Shown here piece by piece: positions 44,558-55,146 of a stretch of 64,000 nucleotides of DNA. The DNA is taken from NCBI GenBank assembly GCA_964017185.1, contig OZ024869.1:73782008-73846007 (forward strand). The letters are read 5' to 3'. Position 1 is the stretch's first letter; every line of letters starts with the position of its first letter. Both the position numbers and the translations under genes were made by a program. The DNA comes from Rugalucina vietnamica (Eukaryota; Mollusca; Bivalvia; Lucinida; Lucinidae). The notes under the pieces were generated by a model. That model was not told the DNA's origin and searched no databases. It was given only the letters and a program-made list of their open reading frames with translations.

Positions 44558-44560
44558 GAT
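44456..44560. repeat. (CTTT)n / (CT)n tract in the LINE 3' end
   Basis: Pyrimidine-rich microsatellite; the (CT)n part is ~36 bases. Confidence 0.9.
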
Positions 44561-45276
44561 AATCTGTTAAATATTGTTAATGTCTCATGTATGTTTTTTG
44601 AGATTCAACAATAAAATTATTGTATTGTATTGTATTGTATCATAGGTGGAGCTCTTTAGAATTGACGTCATATAATTAATGTCTGCATCATTATAATTCA
44701 AACGTTATTAACTACTGACACTGTTCGACGTTTAGGCTTATGGACGCGCACAGGCATTCATGATCTGGAATACGGCGGACTTCACCAGTTCAAGCAAAGT
44801 CAAGGTAATTTTACTGGTATGTAACCGATGTCTTTCACTTGCAACTGCAATGACAAATATCACACTTTTAAAATGAAATGCGTAAAAAAAGATATTGCAG
44901 CCCCGCATCAATAAATTACAACGCAGTGTTACAAAACACCCACAGAGCAGGGTACCAGGGCGCGATAAAACGTTAAGATATCTATATTCACATTACACAT
45001 AAAAGGAAGTATTTTAAACTGTATTTGAATTTCAAATAGCGCCTTAGCGACACCAATAAACAAATAGTTAATTTCGCACTAGGAAATACCGGCATAACCC
45101 GCAATCCGAGTAAGTATTAAATCATTTACTTAGGTCCTACAAGTGTCAACGTTTTATTTGTTCTTAATGCAAACCCAAAATGACTTATTTTATGCACTCT
45201 TGTCTTTAATCAAAATAGTCTCACTATACACGTCTTTACACGAATGTAATGGCGCGCGAAAATCGGACCAATTTAA

Positions 45277-45519
45277 ACAGAGATTTTTTAAGTTGTGAAA
45301 ATTAAAACTTCAGTAGAATTGTTTTGTTATTTTTGCTCAAAACATAGATTGTGGGTACACGTTAGAACCGCCTTACCGAGGCGGTTCTAACGAGTACCCA
45401 TAATCTATGTTTTAGAGGCAAAATAACAAAAATATGTATACCCCTGCATACCCCAGTTTTACTATATGAAAGTTGGGGTATAAGAGGGTATTCATTACAC
45501 GGAAATGTTTTCCTGACAT
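45277..45519 (-). mobile_element. MITE family 1, inverted
   Basis: Palindrome well preserved (GTTAGAACCGCCTTACCGAG and complement). Right end CGGAAATGTTTTCCTGACAT. Confidence 0.85.
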
Positions 45520-45689
45520 AGATTCGTTTGTCACAATGTGGATACCGATGATTACACATATCTGCATGACCCACCGTATAAAATGTGACGGTGTGGCTTG
45601 TATCTACTTGCTTATCAATCATGCCAATACCAATTTATTTACATTTTCTAAATTCACAAACATTAAAATTAAATAGTGTTGAGTATAGT

Positions 45690-45953
45690 TTAGCAAATAG
45701 GTTACTGTATAATAATCATATCTGGTCGTGGTCGGCTAGACCATCTGGTCAAGTGGGGAGATAATAGAAAAGGAGAACTCAGTTAGCGTAGACCGCTGTC
45801 ACATATTTTCCGTCCTGTATGTTGTCCAGTCCAATGAATTAGGCAAATTCCTATAATTTCACTCTTATTTTCTAACGGAAAACCTGTGAATTGAATCTTT
45901 TATCTGAAGTAGTATATTCATGAGGTGCTGCCCATACAGTAACCTATTTGCCG
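45690..45953. mobile_element. MITE family 3 (GCAAATAGGTTACTGTAT ends)
   Basis: Left AGCAAATAGGTTACTGTAT, right ATACAGTAACCTATTTGCCG. The internal block AATGAATTAGGCAAATTCCT is shared with 58,285-58,588. Three copies in the window. Confidence 0.8.
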
Positions 45954-46024
45954 AATAACACATCTCGTGACTTGAACTTTCAATGATTAAATAAGCAATA
46001 TTATTGACCGATTGATTGATTGAT

Positions 46025-46027
<3 letters not shown>

Positions 46028-46069
<42 letters not shown>
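46028..46069. repeat. Poly(T) tract
   Basis: About 42 uninterrupted T residues, 50 bases before the SPATA18-like start codon. Confidence 0.9.
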
Positions 46070-46118
46070 CTGAACTCGCTAAGAACCCCGTATAACAGAG
46101 CTAGCAGGAACTATCACA

Positions 46119-49100
46119 ATGAGCAGTAGGAGTAGCGAGGTTGGCAAGCACCTGGAGAGATTCCTTCAAGATCTGAAACACCATTTGCCGCAACTGGATG
46201 CAGAGCTACAACTTATTAAAGAACTGCAAAAAGAATCAGACACCAAGGTAATGATTTTTCGAATTAATAGAGCCAAATACACGTAAAGATATCCATTAAT
46301 TTTTGGTCATGTGTTGTACAGAATAGATTACTAACACAAAGCCCCCTCTTGTCATGCTTAGAAAACGTTGTTATATAGATAAATTGGCATCACATTTTCA
46401 GCCACACACATGATGACATGTAGCCTATCACACCGAATGTAAAACAATCGAGCACATACATACGCCTCTAGGACACTGTAAAGCGTGGGATGGTATTTGG
46501 AATCAGTTGACAGCAAGAAAGTATGAAAATGACAGCATAAAATTGTACGTCCATTTATTTTGCAGGCACTCAAAGATGCACAAGAAGAGAACAAAAAACT
46601 TGCTAAAGAAAATAAGGACCTAAAACGGAAACTTGGTGCTTTGACAGCAGAAACAAGAAAAAGTGAAAACGACGAAGCAAAGAACAAAGAACTGTCTAAA
46701 GAAATCGAGAAATGGAAACGCCAGTTCGAGGAAACAGAGTCCCTCGTGAAAGACAGATTTAAGGGAGAAATAGAAGAGTTAGTCGCAGAAAAACGAAAGC
46801 TTGAAGAGAAATGTGATAAGCGAAAACACAAGATTAATAGTCTCAAAACTAAAGTGAATGAAGCAGAAAATAAAGAAAAAGATTGGGAACAGCTGGAAAG
46901 CAAATACAAGAAAGTACGCAATAAGTTGGATGACACTGTTAAAGAGCTCGAAGAAACAAAATTGCGGTAGGTACATGTATTCATCGTATGGATGAGAAGG
47001 TAATGGTCATTTTTATCATGAAAGCGAGATTTGAAACTTTCAAATTGTAAAATAGTTTTTATAACAAAAGGAATTTAACAAAAGGAAGAGGTGAGATCAG
47101 ATGACACCAGGGAATTTTAAATCTTCTTTTAACAATTTTCTTTTTCTTGCTTTTTTATCTTACGATTCGTAGGAAAAACAAATGCCCCAATAAAGTTTTA
47201 TGAAATTATGAATATAAAATAAAATTACTTTTGTTAACCTTTCCACATAAAAAGTCATTACACTTTCAGATTGAGTGAACTAATGGGCCACCAACTATCT
47301 GACAAGAATCCCAACATTGCGGATCTCAGCGACCAACATCGCCCGACTAAACTTGGAGAAATGTTCTCGGGTCTCTATGATGACGAATATACCGACGCCT
47401 TTGAAGAAATTAATACAGGAAATGACAAACAGACATGCCAAAAGTTATTGGACTTACTGATGGTATACATCGTTCCATAATGTCTATCTGCTGACTTCGT
47501 ATGATCACCTCACATTACGAAAACTTGCCCATGCAATATATACAGACTTTTTCAAAAGTAAAAATTGATAATTTCATTGTAAAACAGTTGATATTTTTAA
47601 TAATTTTGCTCAAAACATTGATTGTAGGTACACGTTAGAACCGCCTCGCCGAGGAACAAAAGTAAAAACAATAGGTAAACCCCTTCATACCCCAGCTTTG
47701 CTTTGTAAAAAAGGGTATAGATCAGAGAAAAAAAGTTTAGTCAGTAGCTTTGACCAGCCCGATTTCTATAATGCCCAGTCGCTTGCCTTAGATGTTCCCC
47801 TCTATTGAGTTTGCGAAATCATTATCTTTCTAAATCTGAAAAGAAACTCCACCAGTTGTCGATTTTGACAGAGTTATTGGCCTTTTTCGTAAAACACCAT
47901 TTTGTAATTACCCGATAAATGATCAAAGCGGCGCTTTGATTAATAGCGCTTTCTGTTAGAAGTGGTTGCCAGTGACAAAAATCAGAAAAAAAAAACTTTT
48001 TAAAATTCAGCCACAGTCACGAGAAATAACAAGTCAAATATTCATTATTTTTAGATTACCTCCCTTTCATTTAAAACAAGAGCGAAAATTGGTGTATGCA
48101 CTGTGGCAAAACCGCATGCGATATTTCAATCGTTTTTCTTGGAAATATTAGATTTTATTCACAGTTTTATGACTTATAATTGTAATCCCAGACTATCGAG
48201 GGGTTTTGACGCTAAAGCGATTTAAACTGTCCCAATGGGATTTTATATGTATTTTGACTGACTAAACTTTTGCCGGTGAGCATATTACAAGGACGTGTCA
48301 TCTTGATGAGGACTGAGCTCTGCATTCTTAAAGTCAAGGTTTCTTAAAGTCTATCATGATGTAATGACATATGTGCAAATTGTTTTTTTATTTAAGACCA
48401 TAACCATCGTTCCTATAAAAAGAGGCTTTCTTAAAACCAAGACAATATAATTCGAGATTTTAGGCATTTGTGTAATGTTTTATATTGACGAGTTGTTTGT
48501 TACAGTGTAGTACCATATTATAGTCTGTTGGTGCCCCTCTCTCCCTCTCTCTCTGGTTTTCTTATATGCAATGTTCACATTTAAAAAGTTATTTTCAGGA
48601 TGCAAAGAGATTCTGTGCCGACAAGGCTGAAGCTCAGCTTCGAGCGTTGAAAAGTGAATGTATCGGGAATGACACGGTAGGCAAATATGAATGATTACCT
48701 GACCAGTCAGCTACATTGTTTGTATATTTAATGATCTTTAATCTCTTAATGTTTTCACTGATAATACTTTATAAGTTACTTCATGATTTATATAAAATAC
48801 TTTATGACAAAAACCTTCTCTCGGACAACTATATATAGCTTCGTGGTCCGCATAAAATTGTAATCAAAGAAGCCGAACTTTTATAAGTGATGATGGAACA
48901 CGCCGATTTGCCGTATACTAGTACATACGATTAGGCAAATTGTCTCAATTATTTTACAGATGAGCACGAGTACAGACACATCTCTGGTAGATTATTCACT
49001 GAAAGAGATGAAAGATGTTCGCAAGAAAAATGCTAAGAAGGCACTAGAAGGAGTCTATGACGTAAGTCTGTTCTCTTTCGTAAGACTAAGCAATGATCTT

Positions 49101-50077
49101 GTTAATACGTAATTATGACGTTGCGACAATGATAAAACGTAGTACTCAAACCATAGGGACAATTACTAAAGTAGAATTAAACAGTATATTTCATATTTTT
49201 CTTAGAATTTACGTTTTACAATGGAATGTTACCGTGGGACATACATGTACAGTCAGAATGTCAAGTTAATTTTTACAGTCTTCATAGAATGATTAACATA
49301 AGTATGGATTCTAACAAACCGTCTATAGAAATCCTATAAAATATATTTCTAGATAATTCGTTCATGTAATACGCGTTTGGTTTACATGTATTGCAGAAAT
49401 TTGTCAACCATATGACCTACTCGAGGTACTCAACCATCTTTACAGAACCCCACAGATATTCAAAAACAATCGCTTTTGCCAGGAAGTGTGTAGAACTATG
49501 CTGGCTAATGGCTGTACAAGATCCCCCTCTTGCTTTTGGACCATTGCCTCAACACCGTGACAGATATAATGCTGACATGTATCGCGAGTACACACGGTCA
49601 GGCACCTTGGTCGATTTCGCAGTATGGCCTGTCCTGCAACTTTACGAAAACGGCCCAGTCCTAAGCAAAGGTGTTGTAGAACCGATCAAAGATGGATGGA
49701 GGGACAACAGAACAGAAACCAGAAGCTACGGAACCATTGATCGAGATCATTACTTCGTTACAGATTATCGACGACACGATCGCGATCTTGACGTCGATGA
49801 ATCGTCCAGGCCGATATCTGATATTGGCACTTACTCTACTCAGAGGGAAGTGGACAGTTTTTTTGACACAGAAAGGCCTAGAGTTGGTGGTCTTTCTCGC
49901 AGATATTTTACCGACCGTGATTATCCTACAACAAGTGACAGTCGGCACACATCCAGTGTCGGATATCAGCTAACCACAACTTCAGTGTCACGCAACCGTC
50001 ACTCCCCACAGAAATACGGTTCTTCTGCAAGTCGACCATATAGCGCTGCATTACACGAGAAAGGATGGCGATATTAA
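46119..50077 (+). CDS. SPATA18: Mitochondria-eating protein (SPATA18/MIEAP)-like, 6 exons, 527 aa
   Basis: Exons 46119-46247, 46566-46966, 47270-47462, 48599-48676, 48960-49061 and 49397-50077; all junctions are GT-AG, phases match, and the 527 aa compare well with human SPATA18 (538 aa). Exon 2 encodes a charged coiled coil (residues ~44-177, rich in E, K, L). Exon 3 has RPTKLGEMFSGLYDDEYTDA, typical of the family. The C-terminal domain in exon 6 carries CWLMAVQDPPL (~336), VDFAVWPVL (~373) and GPVLSKGVV (~387), the MIEAP C-terminal signature. The last ~125 residues are Arg/Ser/Asp/Tyr-rich and probably disordered. MIEAP proteins associate with mitochondria and act in mitochondrial quality control; function here is inferred. 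The start is the first ATG of the exon. A family 1 MITE lies in intron 3. Confidence 0.9.
47517..47722 (-). mobile_element. MITE family 1, inverted, truncated palindrome, intron 3 of the SPATA18-like gene
   Basis: ACTTGCCCATGCAATATATA at the left. After GTTAGAACCGCCTCGCCGAG the second palindrome arm is deleted and the sequence goes straight to GAACAAAAGTAAAAACAATA. Confidence 0.8.
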
Positions 50078-50687
50078 CAATAGTTACTAGACTTCTTGTA
50101 ACTTATAGCAAAGTATGTAAAATTGAGTAGCTACGAGGATCGGTCAAAGCGTCCCTTTAGTTCTCATAACTCTCAATGAAAAATATTTTTAAAGATCCAT
50201 ATCTGAAAGACCATTTTCCTGACTATCATCTGTGGCAAACGTTTTATGTGGCTATTCTTGAATGAAATGGAATATATCACCCTATATGACGTGACTCTCT
50301 AATACTGACATAGTTTAAGAAAACTATATATCTGCAATACGTTAAAGAAATACGACTGAAAACATATTATCTGTGCCTATAATTATTTTTCAAATCTAGA
50401 TAAATATATTCTGCAAGAATCGAAAGTATTCAACTGAATTTATTTGATTTATTGCACAACGAAATGCTGAAATTGGCTTGTCGTACATATATATGCATGT
50501 ACTTAGAAATTAGTAAACTACCAAAATTGCTTAAAGTTACAAAATGACAAAGAGAACACAAGGCAAACCGAGCGAACAGCTTTTCCCCCCCAAAGGTGAC
50601 CCACTCAGTTGTTTTGAAAAGGTACAAGTAGGCAATGATCTGGAACAGGCGCAATCAAAAAGAAATTCCCTCTCCAAAAACGCGATG

Positions 50688-50726
<39 letters not shown>

Positions 50727-51527
50727 ATAACTTTGATGATAAAGGAGGAAATATTCCTCAAGAGAATAATTATCCTACTTAAGCCGTGGCGACCGGAATG
50801 AAAAAAAAATGTTACTGCTGACAAATGATGGTTTTGAGAGTCTTGTGGCTTAAGTGTAGTTCTTGATAATTCCGCACGGTTTTCTTTGACCCAAATACTT
50901 GCTTAATTTGCATCAGAATACAAAACCCTGAGGATCTACAAAGATTCGAAAGAGCTTTTTATATTTTAGGCAATATGAAATAATTAAAACTAATTTGAAT
51001 TTGTCTTGTCCCCAATAACAATGCTTATAGCCTTCTTTTCATTGTTTCTCGCCCATTGAATAGTTCGGTTCAGCTCTGAATTCTCCAGTGGGCGTTCTCT
51101 TGTCGTTACCAGTGCTTTCTAATTAAACCGTGCGAGGCATTGTTATCATTTCGTCGTTATTTACAAAAGTGCAGTGAGTGCACAATCATACATAATTTCA
51201 ACGCCAAAGCGCCACAGTATTGTTAAACATAAGAACATAATTATAAATGTTAAATGCGAAACCGAACTATTCAAAACTGAGCTGGAAATATTTTTTACAA
51301 GATAAACATGTACATTATAAACCGATATATACTTGGCTAGTCAAAAGTTCTAACTGTCCGCTTTTAAAATTCATTTTTCTTACAACATTCAAATTTTATC
51401 AACTTGTAGATTTTCTAGGATAAGATTCCAAATTACTTTAAATTTGTACATGTTACCACTATTAAAATAATTGCAATTCTGTTTTTAACAGTGTCAGTAA
51501 AATGTCCTAGGGTGTTTTCGGATTCAT
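50078..51527. other. 3' flank of the SPATA18-like gene, no other gene
   Basis: AT-rich. Poly(A) run near 50,694-50,720. Inverted words CGCACGGTTT at 50,873-50,882 and AAACCGTGCG at 51,125-51,134 and GAATAGTTCGGTT / AACCGAACTATTC at 51,058 and 51,264 hint at an old TIR element. Confidence 0.4.
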
Positions 51528-51809
51528 TACGAAATAACGCCCATGCAATACACAGCAATGATTAATGCTGTATATTTTGAAACTTTTCAGCTGAAAAAAT
51601 AAATGTCTTAATACTTTTGCTCAAAACATAGATTGTGGGTACACGTTATCTAGAACCACCTTGCCGAGGCGGTTCTAACGAGTACCCGCAATGCATGTTT
51701 TGGACCAAAAGGAAGAAAAAAATGAATAGATAACCCTGTAAACCCCAGTTTTACTATATAAAAGTGGGATTCAAGGGTGTATACTTTTCATGGACATGAT
51801 TTCCTGATG
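51528..51809 (-). mobile_element. MITE family 1, inverted
   Basis: AACGCCCATGCAATACAC to ATGGACATGATTTCCTGATG. The palindrome contains an extra TATC in one arm (CGTTATCTAGAACC). Confidence 0.85.
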
Positions 51810-52084
51810 TTTTAAATCATTTTCATGCTTTTGGGCTTAGTCGGTTAAAAATAAACATTGTGGGGCAGCAAAATCAACAAGACTGGATAAAATAGCACAA
51901 TTGCCAACATTATGACATTATGCATACAAAATGTTACTTTATTCTTATGATATAACTGAACAAGAGAAGCGTAGACTACTTTATAGAAGACTTGAAAACT
52001 CGTTAGTATTCATATTGTCTCTAAAATACCATGTAAGTAGTAACGGGACTTCTAGTATATCGCTCCTTTTGCTAGCATTACCGG

Positions 52085-52245
52085 CAAAGTTCTCGGCTAT
52101 TTCCGTGGCGTAACGTCCATAAAACCAAACTAACGCCGTCGTCAATGACAACGGCGCCATAAGGTCTACAGCGACTTTGTCAACAAGACGTGTTTTCATC
52201 AGCTCTCACTAAAAGTGAAGATAGAAAGAAGAATTCGAGTGAACA
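52085..52245 (+). promoter_or_regulatory. Duplicated 5' flank, upstream copy
   Basis: Matches the DNA before the 55,147 start in order and spacing: TTCCGTGGCGTAACGTCC against TTCCGTAACGTAACGTCA (54,549), GTCAATGACAACGGCG against GTCTTGGACAACGGCG (54,589), and AAGACGTGTTTTCATCAGCT against AAGACGTGTTTCTGTTGCTC (55,077). Likely a duplicated promoter/5' leader. No TATA box identified. Confidence 0.55.
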
Positions 52246-52272
52246 ATGTACAGAAATAGTAAAATGGAAAAG
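52246..52272 (+). CDS. Possible alternative first exon (9 codons)
   Basis: ATG-initiated 27-base frame M-Y-R-N-S-K-M-E-K followed by GTAACATT. It matches in length, phase and partly in sequence the first exon at 55,147 (M-D-R-N-I-H-K-G-K, then GTAAAG). It could splice in phase to 55,529, giving an alternative N-terminus, or be a relic of tandem duplication. Confidence 0.5.
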
Positions 52273-52504
52273 GTAACATTGGTGTATTATTAAACGGGCC
52301 TAAAAGTATGAATTGGACTGATTTCGGAAAGTTAAATTGAAGCAATTAAAATTTTAGGTAAGTTTCAGGTAAGTTATACATGTATATTATATCTGGTGAT
52401 AATGCTTTTGCCCACTGGTATTATAGTTTGTGAAATCATACATATATTAATTTGTACAGCGAAAGCAGAGTGTTAGGAGTGTAAAATCTAACACAAAATA
52501 TGTC

Positions 52505-52720
52505 CTGGTTTTTTGTTTTGAGGTTTAACGTCCCAGTCTGACAGTAAAAAAAAATCAGTTATGTCGGGACGGAGTCACCGGTATTACCATGTTTTTCTCA
52601 AGGATATACGGCACTCCCGTGAGAATCGACACCAGGACCCCTCGATTCGGCATCCGATGCTTTATGCACCAGTCAGCTCCCCTAGGGCCGAGGATAAGCG
52701 GAGACACAGCGTGGCGAATC
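52505..52720 (-). repeat. SINE-like repeat
   Basis: On the minus strand: GCTGACTGGTGCATAAAGCA, then a box B-like GGTGTCGATTCTC, ending GGGACGTTAAACCTCAAAAC, a tail common to mollusc-type SINEs. Box A is weak. A (GAATCT)n stretch at 52,719-52,742 adjoins it. Confidence 0.5.
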
Positions 52721-52924
52721 TAATCTGAATCTGAATCTGAATATACATGCGGCATCAGCACTGTACTACTGATATAATGCTTGAAAATGGGTGCCACCTA
52801 GTTGCAAAAATTTAAAGTTACTTTCCTGATGAAGGCCTAGTGCCGAAAATTTGAAATAGAGTGAAAAATTACCCTAGTGTTTATCATCTATTCCCTCTGG
52901 AATATTTATTTGAGAATATCTTCA

Positions 52925-53165
52925 TGAATCTGAATGGTTTACTGGTGATACGCCAAACTGACAATACTTCACCAGGGGGTGGGGGCACCAGGGGGTTGGG
53001 GCGATAGGAGGGAAATTAGCCCCTGGCTCTCACGAGATGCAAACTTGGACACAGTCATCAGCAGAGGAGATCAGAGAATCAGGGAGGTCATTCCAGTCGT
53101 TGATAGTCTGTGGAATGAAACTACTTTATACGCTACTTATGTAAGCTTCTTTGCGAAAGTACCAT
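52925..53165 (-). mobile_element. LINE A/B family, 3' end fragment
   Basis: On the minus strand this is the last ~70 codons plus 3' region; the plus-strand words GGTTTACTGGTGATACGCC and CAGGGAGGTCATTCCAG equal those at 24,290 and 24,430. Diverged, with short deletions; non-functional. Confidence 0.8.
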
Positions 53166-53174
53166 TATTTAACC

Positions 53175-54045
53175 TCTGATGAGTCCCGGTTGTGCCGGGG
53201 ATGTGCCGTGGTTTTAATGTCCCGCCAATACACGATCACATGAATTCAAATTAGATAATAGTTGCATTTTAGCATTTAATTAATTACGTTTTATGGTCTT
53301 TATTTAATTGACAAATGTGCCTGTACATTTACATGCAGAAATCCAAACCCCTCTCTCATATGTATTCATTAGAATAATTGCCAGGAAGTTCTAAAGGCCT
53401 CAAGGAGGAATTGAAGAAGGTACAGAATCGTGCCGCTAGATTTTTAACTAGGAATTATACTTTCGAGGAAGGAAGTATGACTGGCATTCTTGAACAACTC
53501 AAGTGGGACTCGAAGACGGATAATCGACTTATATTGCTATACAAAGGTCTGAAGGACCAGAATACTTTCTGCTACAGATGACCTTATCCCCAAGACTTGT
53601 CGCTGTAGAAATAGTCATTCCAAGGCATTTCAGCTTCCATATGCTAGTTTAAGGCCTATAAATGTAGCTTCTTTCCCCAGAATATCAGGGACTGGAATGA
53701 CCTCCCTGACTCTCTGTTTTCTACTGATGAAATGTCAGATGATTGTGTGTCCAAGTTCGCTTCACTCATGCGTTCTAGGGACTAGTTTCTTCCCAATTCG
53801 AACCCCTGGTGAAATAATGTCATTTGGCGTGTCACCAGTAAACTATTCAGAATCAGATTCAGATTCTATATTATTGTCAGCCTACAGAGAGCCTGGGCTT
53901 TTAGCAGGGATTTTACCACAAATATGACCCCGCAGTGCCGGGCTTTTAGCCGAGCTTTAAAAATGAAAAGTTAAACGCCCGCTATTCCGCGGCCCCAGAG
54001 GGGCCGTGGACACAAATGACTGGTGCATTACGACCACCAGGCTGC
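53175..54045. mobile_element. MITE family 4 copy interrupted by a LINE fragment
   Basis: The left part (TGTCCCGCCAATACACGATC ... GAATTCAAATTAGAT) is the inverse of 2,690-2,745. The right part ends ACACAAATGACTGGTGCATT. The LINE fragment 53,382-53,868 lies between. Confidence 0.65.
53382..53868 (+). pseudogene. LINE A/B family reverse transcriptase C-terminus, 5' truncated
   Basis: Encodes KGLKEELKKVQNRAARFLTR and GSMTGILEQLKWDSK, equal to the thumb region of copy A, then loses frame. Ends with the AGAATCAGATTCAGATTC tail at 53,851-53,868. Dead insertion within a MITE. Confidence 0.8.
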
Positions 54046-54207
54046 CAAAATATCTTTCCTGGTGATTGAGGGGATAAAATGCTCCGAATGCCTAACAACA
54101 TGACTGACTTTACTTTAAATCACTGTTATGGCGGAGACAGCGTTTGAATTTCTGTCAGTGTGGAAAACACAATGAGCAATTGCAAAGCATACATGGGAGT
54201 GGAATAG

Positions 54208-54340
54208 GATCAGAATCAGAATCAGAATAGTTTACTGGTGAAACGTCAAACTGACAATACCACGCCAGGGGGGATGGGGCTTGACCGGAGGGGATTAGTC
54301 CCGAGCTCTCACATGAGAAGTAAATTTAGACACACAGGAT
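54208..54340 (-). mobile_element. LINE A/B family, very short 3' fragment
   Basis: Tail GATTCTGATTCTGATTC (minus strand) plus ~110 bp of 3' end. This is the third small fragment of the family within 1.5 kb. Confidence 0.7.
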
Positions 54341-54614
54341 GGTAGCTTGGGGAGTCCGTCTCGTCGCATATTTTACATGTAGCTCGTCCGATCCGTTGAG
54401 TTCAGGGCAACCAATGCAGTGCTATATACATGTGTATGTCCACAATATTCAGATAACTATATTTTTTCTCTAAAATTACTGAACCAATCAAGCTGCATTG
54501 TCATTTTAAAACTGTTTTCCGATCTCGCACGCTGTTTTATCTCTTCGGCCTTTTCCGTAACGTAACGTCATTTATGCAACGACGTCGTTGTCTTGGACAA
54601 CGGCGTCACAATCT

Positions 54615-55051
54615 TGCAATAAGATTGAGAATGAAATGCACTTTTTATGTGAATGTCATAAATATGATACATTAAGAATGAAAATGTTTGGCAGCATTGA
54701 TCACATTGATTTTGCTCGTGGTACTAATATTAATAATACGTTTATTAAACTTATGACAGCTTCTGATATGAAAATTATCAAAGCGGTGGCTACCTTTATA
54801 CATGACTGTGAAATTACATAAACCTAAAAATAGTTGCAAGACTCCAGACCATTTATTCAATTTATCAACTGATTTATGATCTGACTTCAATTTGTGTATG
54901 TGTGTGTGTGTGTATGAATGTGTTTGTGTGAAAGTCATATCGTATTTGTACATTGTATTTGTTCATTGTTATATATGCCTTTAACCCAAATATTGGGTAT
55001 AGTTGTGCATTATAATAAATTCTATTCTATTCTATTCTATTCTATTCTATT
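54615..55051 (+). mobile_element. 5'-truncated LINE in the 5' flank of the 286-aa gene
   Basis: Encodes the last ~70 codons of a LINE related to the 36.4-kb element: NKIENEMHFLCEC zinc motif and IKAVATFIHDC (compare VKAVARFFYKA), ending in (TTCTA)n at 55,018-55,051. The target duplication CAATCT is seen at 54,609-54,614 and 55,052-55,057. Recent-looking, clean insertion. Confidence 0.8.
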
Positions 55052-55146
55052 CAATCTCAATTGCGATTCTAGCGACAAGACGTGTTTCTGTTGCTCTGTC
55101 AAAATATTGAAATTATTGAAGCTTAGCGTTGCAAATCTTATAGAAA

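Larger units (their letters stand above)
36405..44641 (+). mobile_element. APE-type LINE split by a 4.5-kb insert
   Basis: Endonuclease and the start of the reverse transcriptase lie at 36,420-38,167; the remaining reverse transcriptase and a zinc-knuckle C-terminus lie at 42,683-44,398. The 3' tail is (TATTG)n at 44,616-44,641. Three lesions are visible: the insert, a deletion near 43,085-43,097 and an in-frame stop at 43,991. The 5' end seems to start almost at the endonuclease, so upstream ORF1 is absent or truncated. Confidence 0.85.
44642..46118. other. 5' flank of the SPATA18-like gene
   Basis: Holds one family 1 and one family 3 MITE. A candidate untranslated first exon ends at CAAAGTCAAG|GTAATTTT near 44,806. 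A ~42-base T run at 46,028-46,069 followed by CGTATAACAG|AGC, ~20 bases before the ATG, looks like a polypyrimidine tract and acceptor. Both are unproven. Confidence 0.35.

Noticed and set aside
46358-46984. Minus-strand 208-codon Ser/Phe-rich frame
   Set aside because: Antisense of the SPATA18-like coiled-coil exon; the plus-strand exon has matched splice sites and family motifs.
49661-49973. Other-frame open stretches within 49,391-50,077
   Set aside because: Overlap the final SPATA18-like exon in other frames; no independent support.
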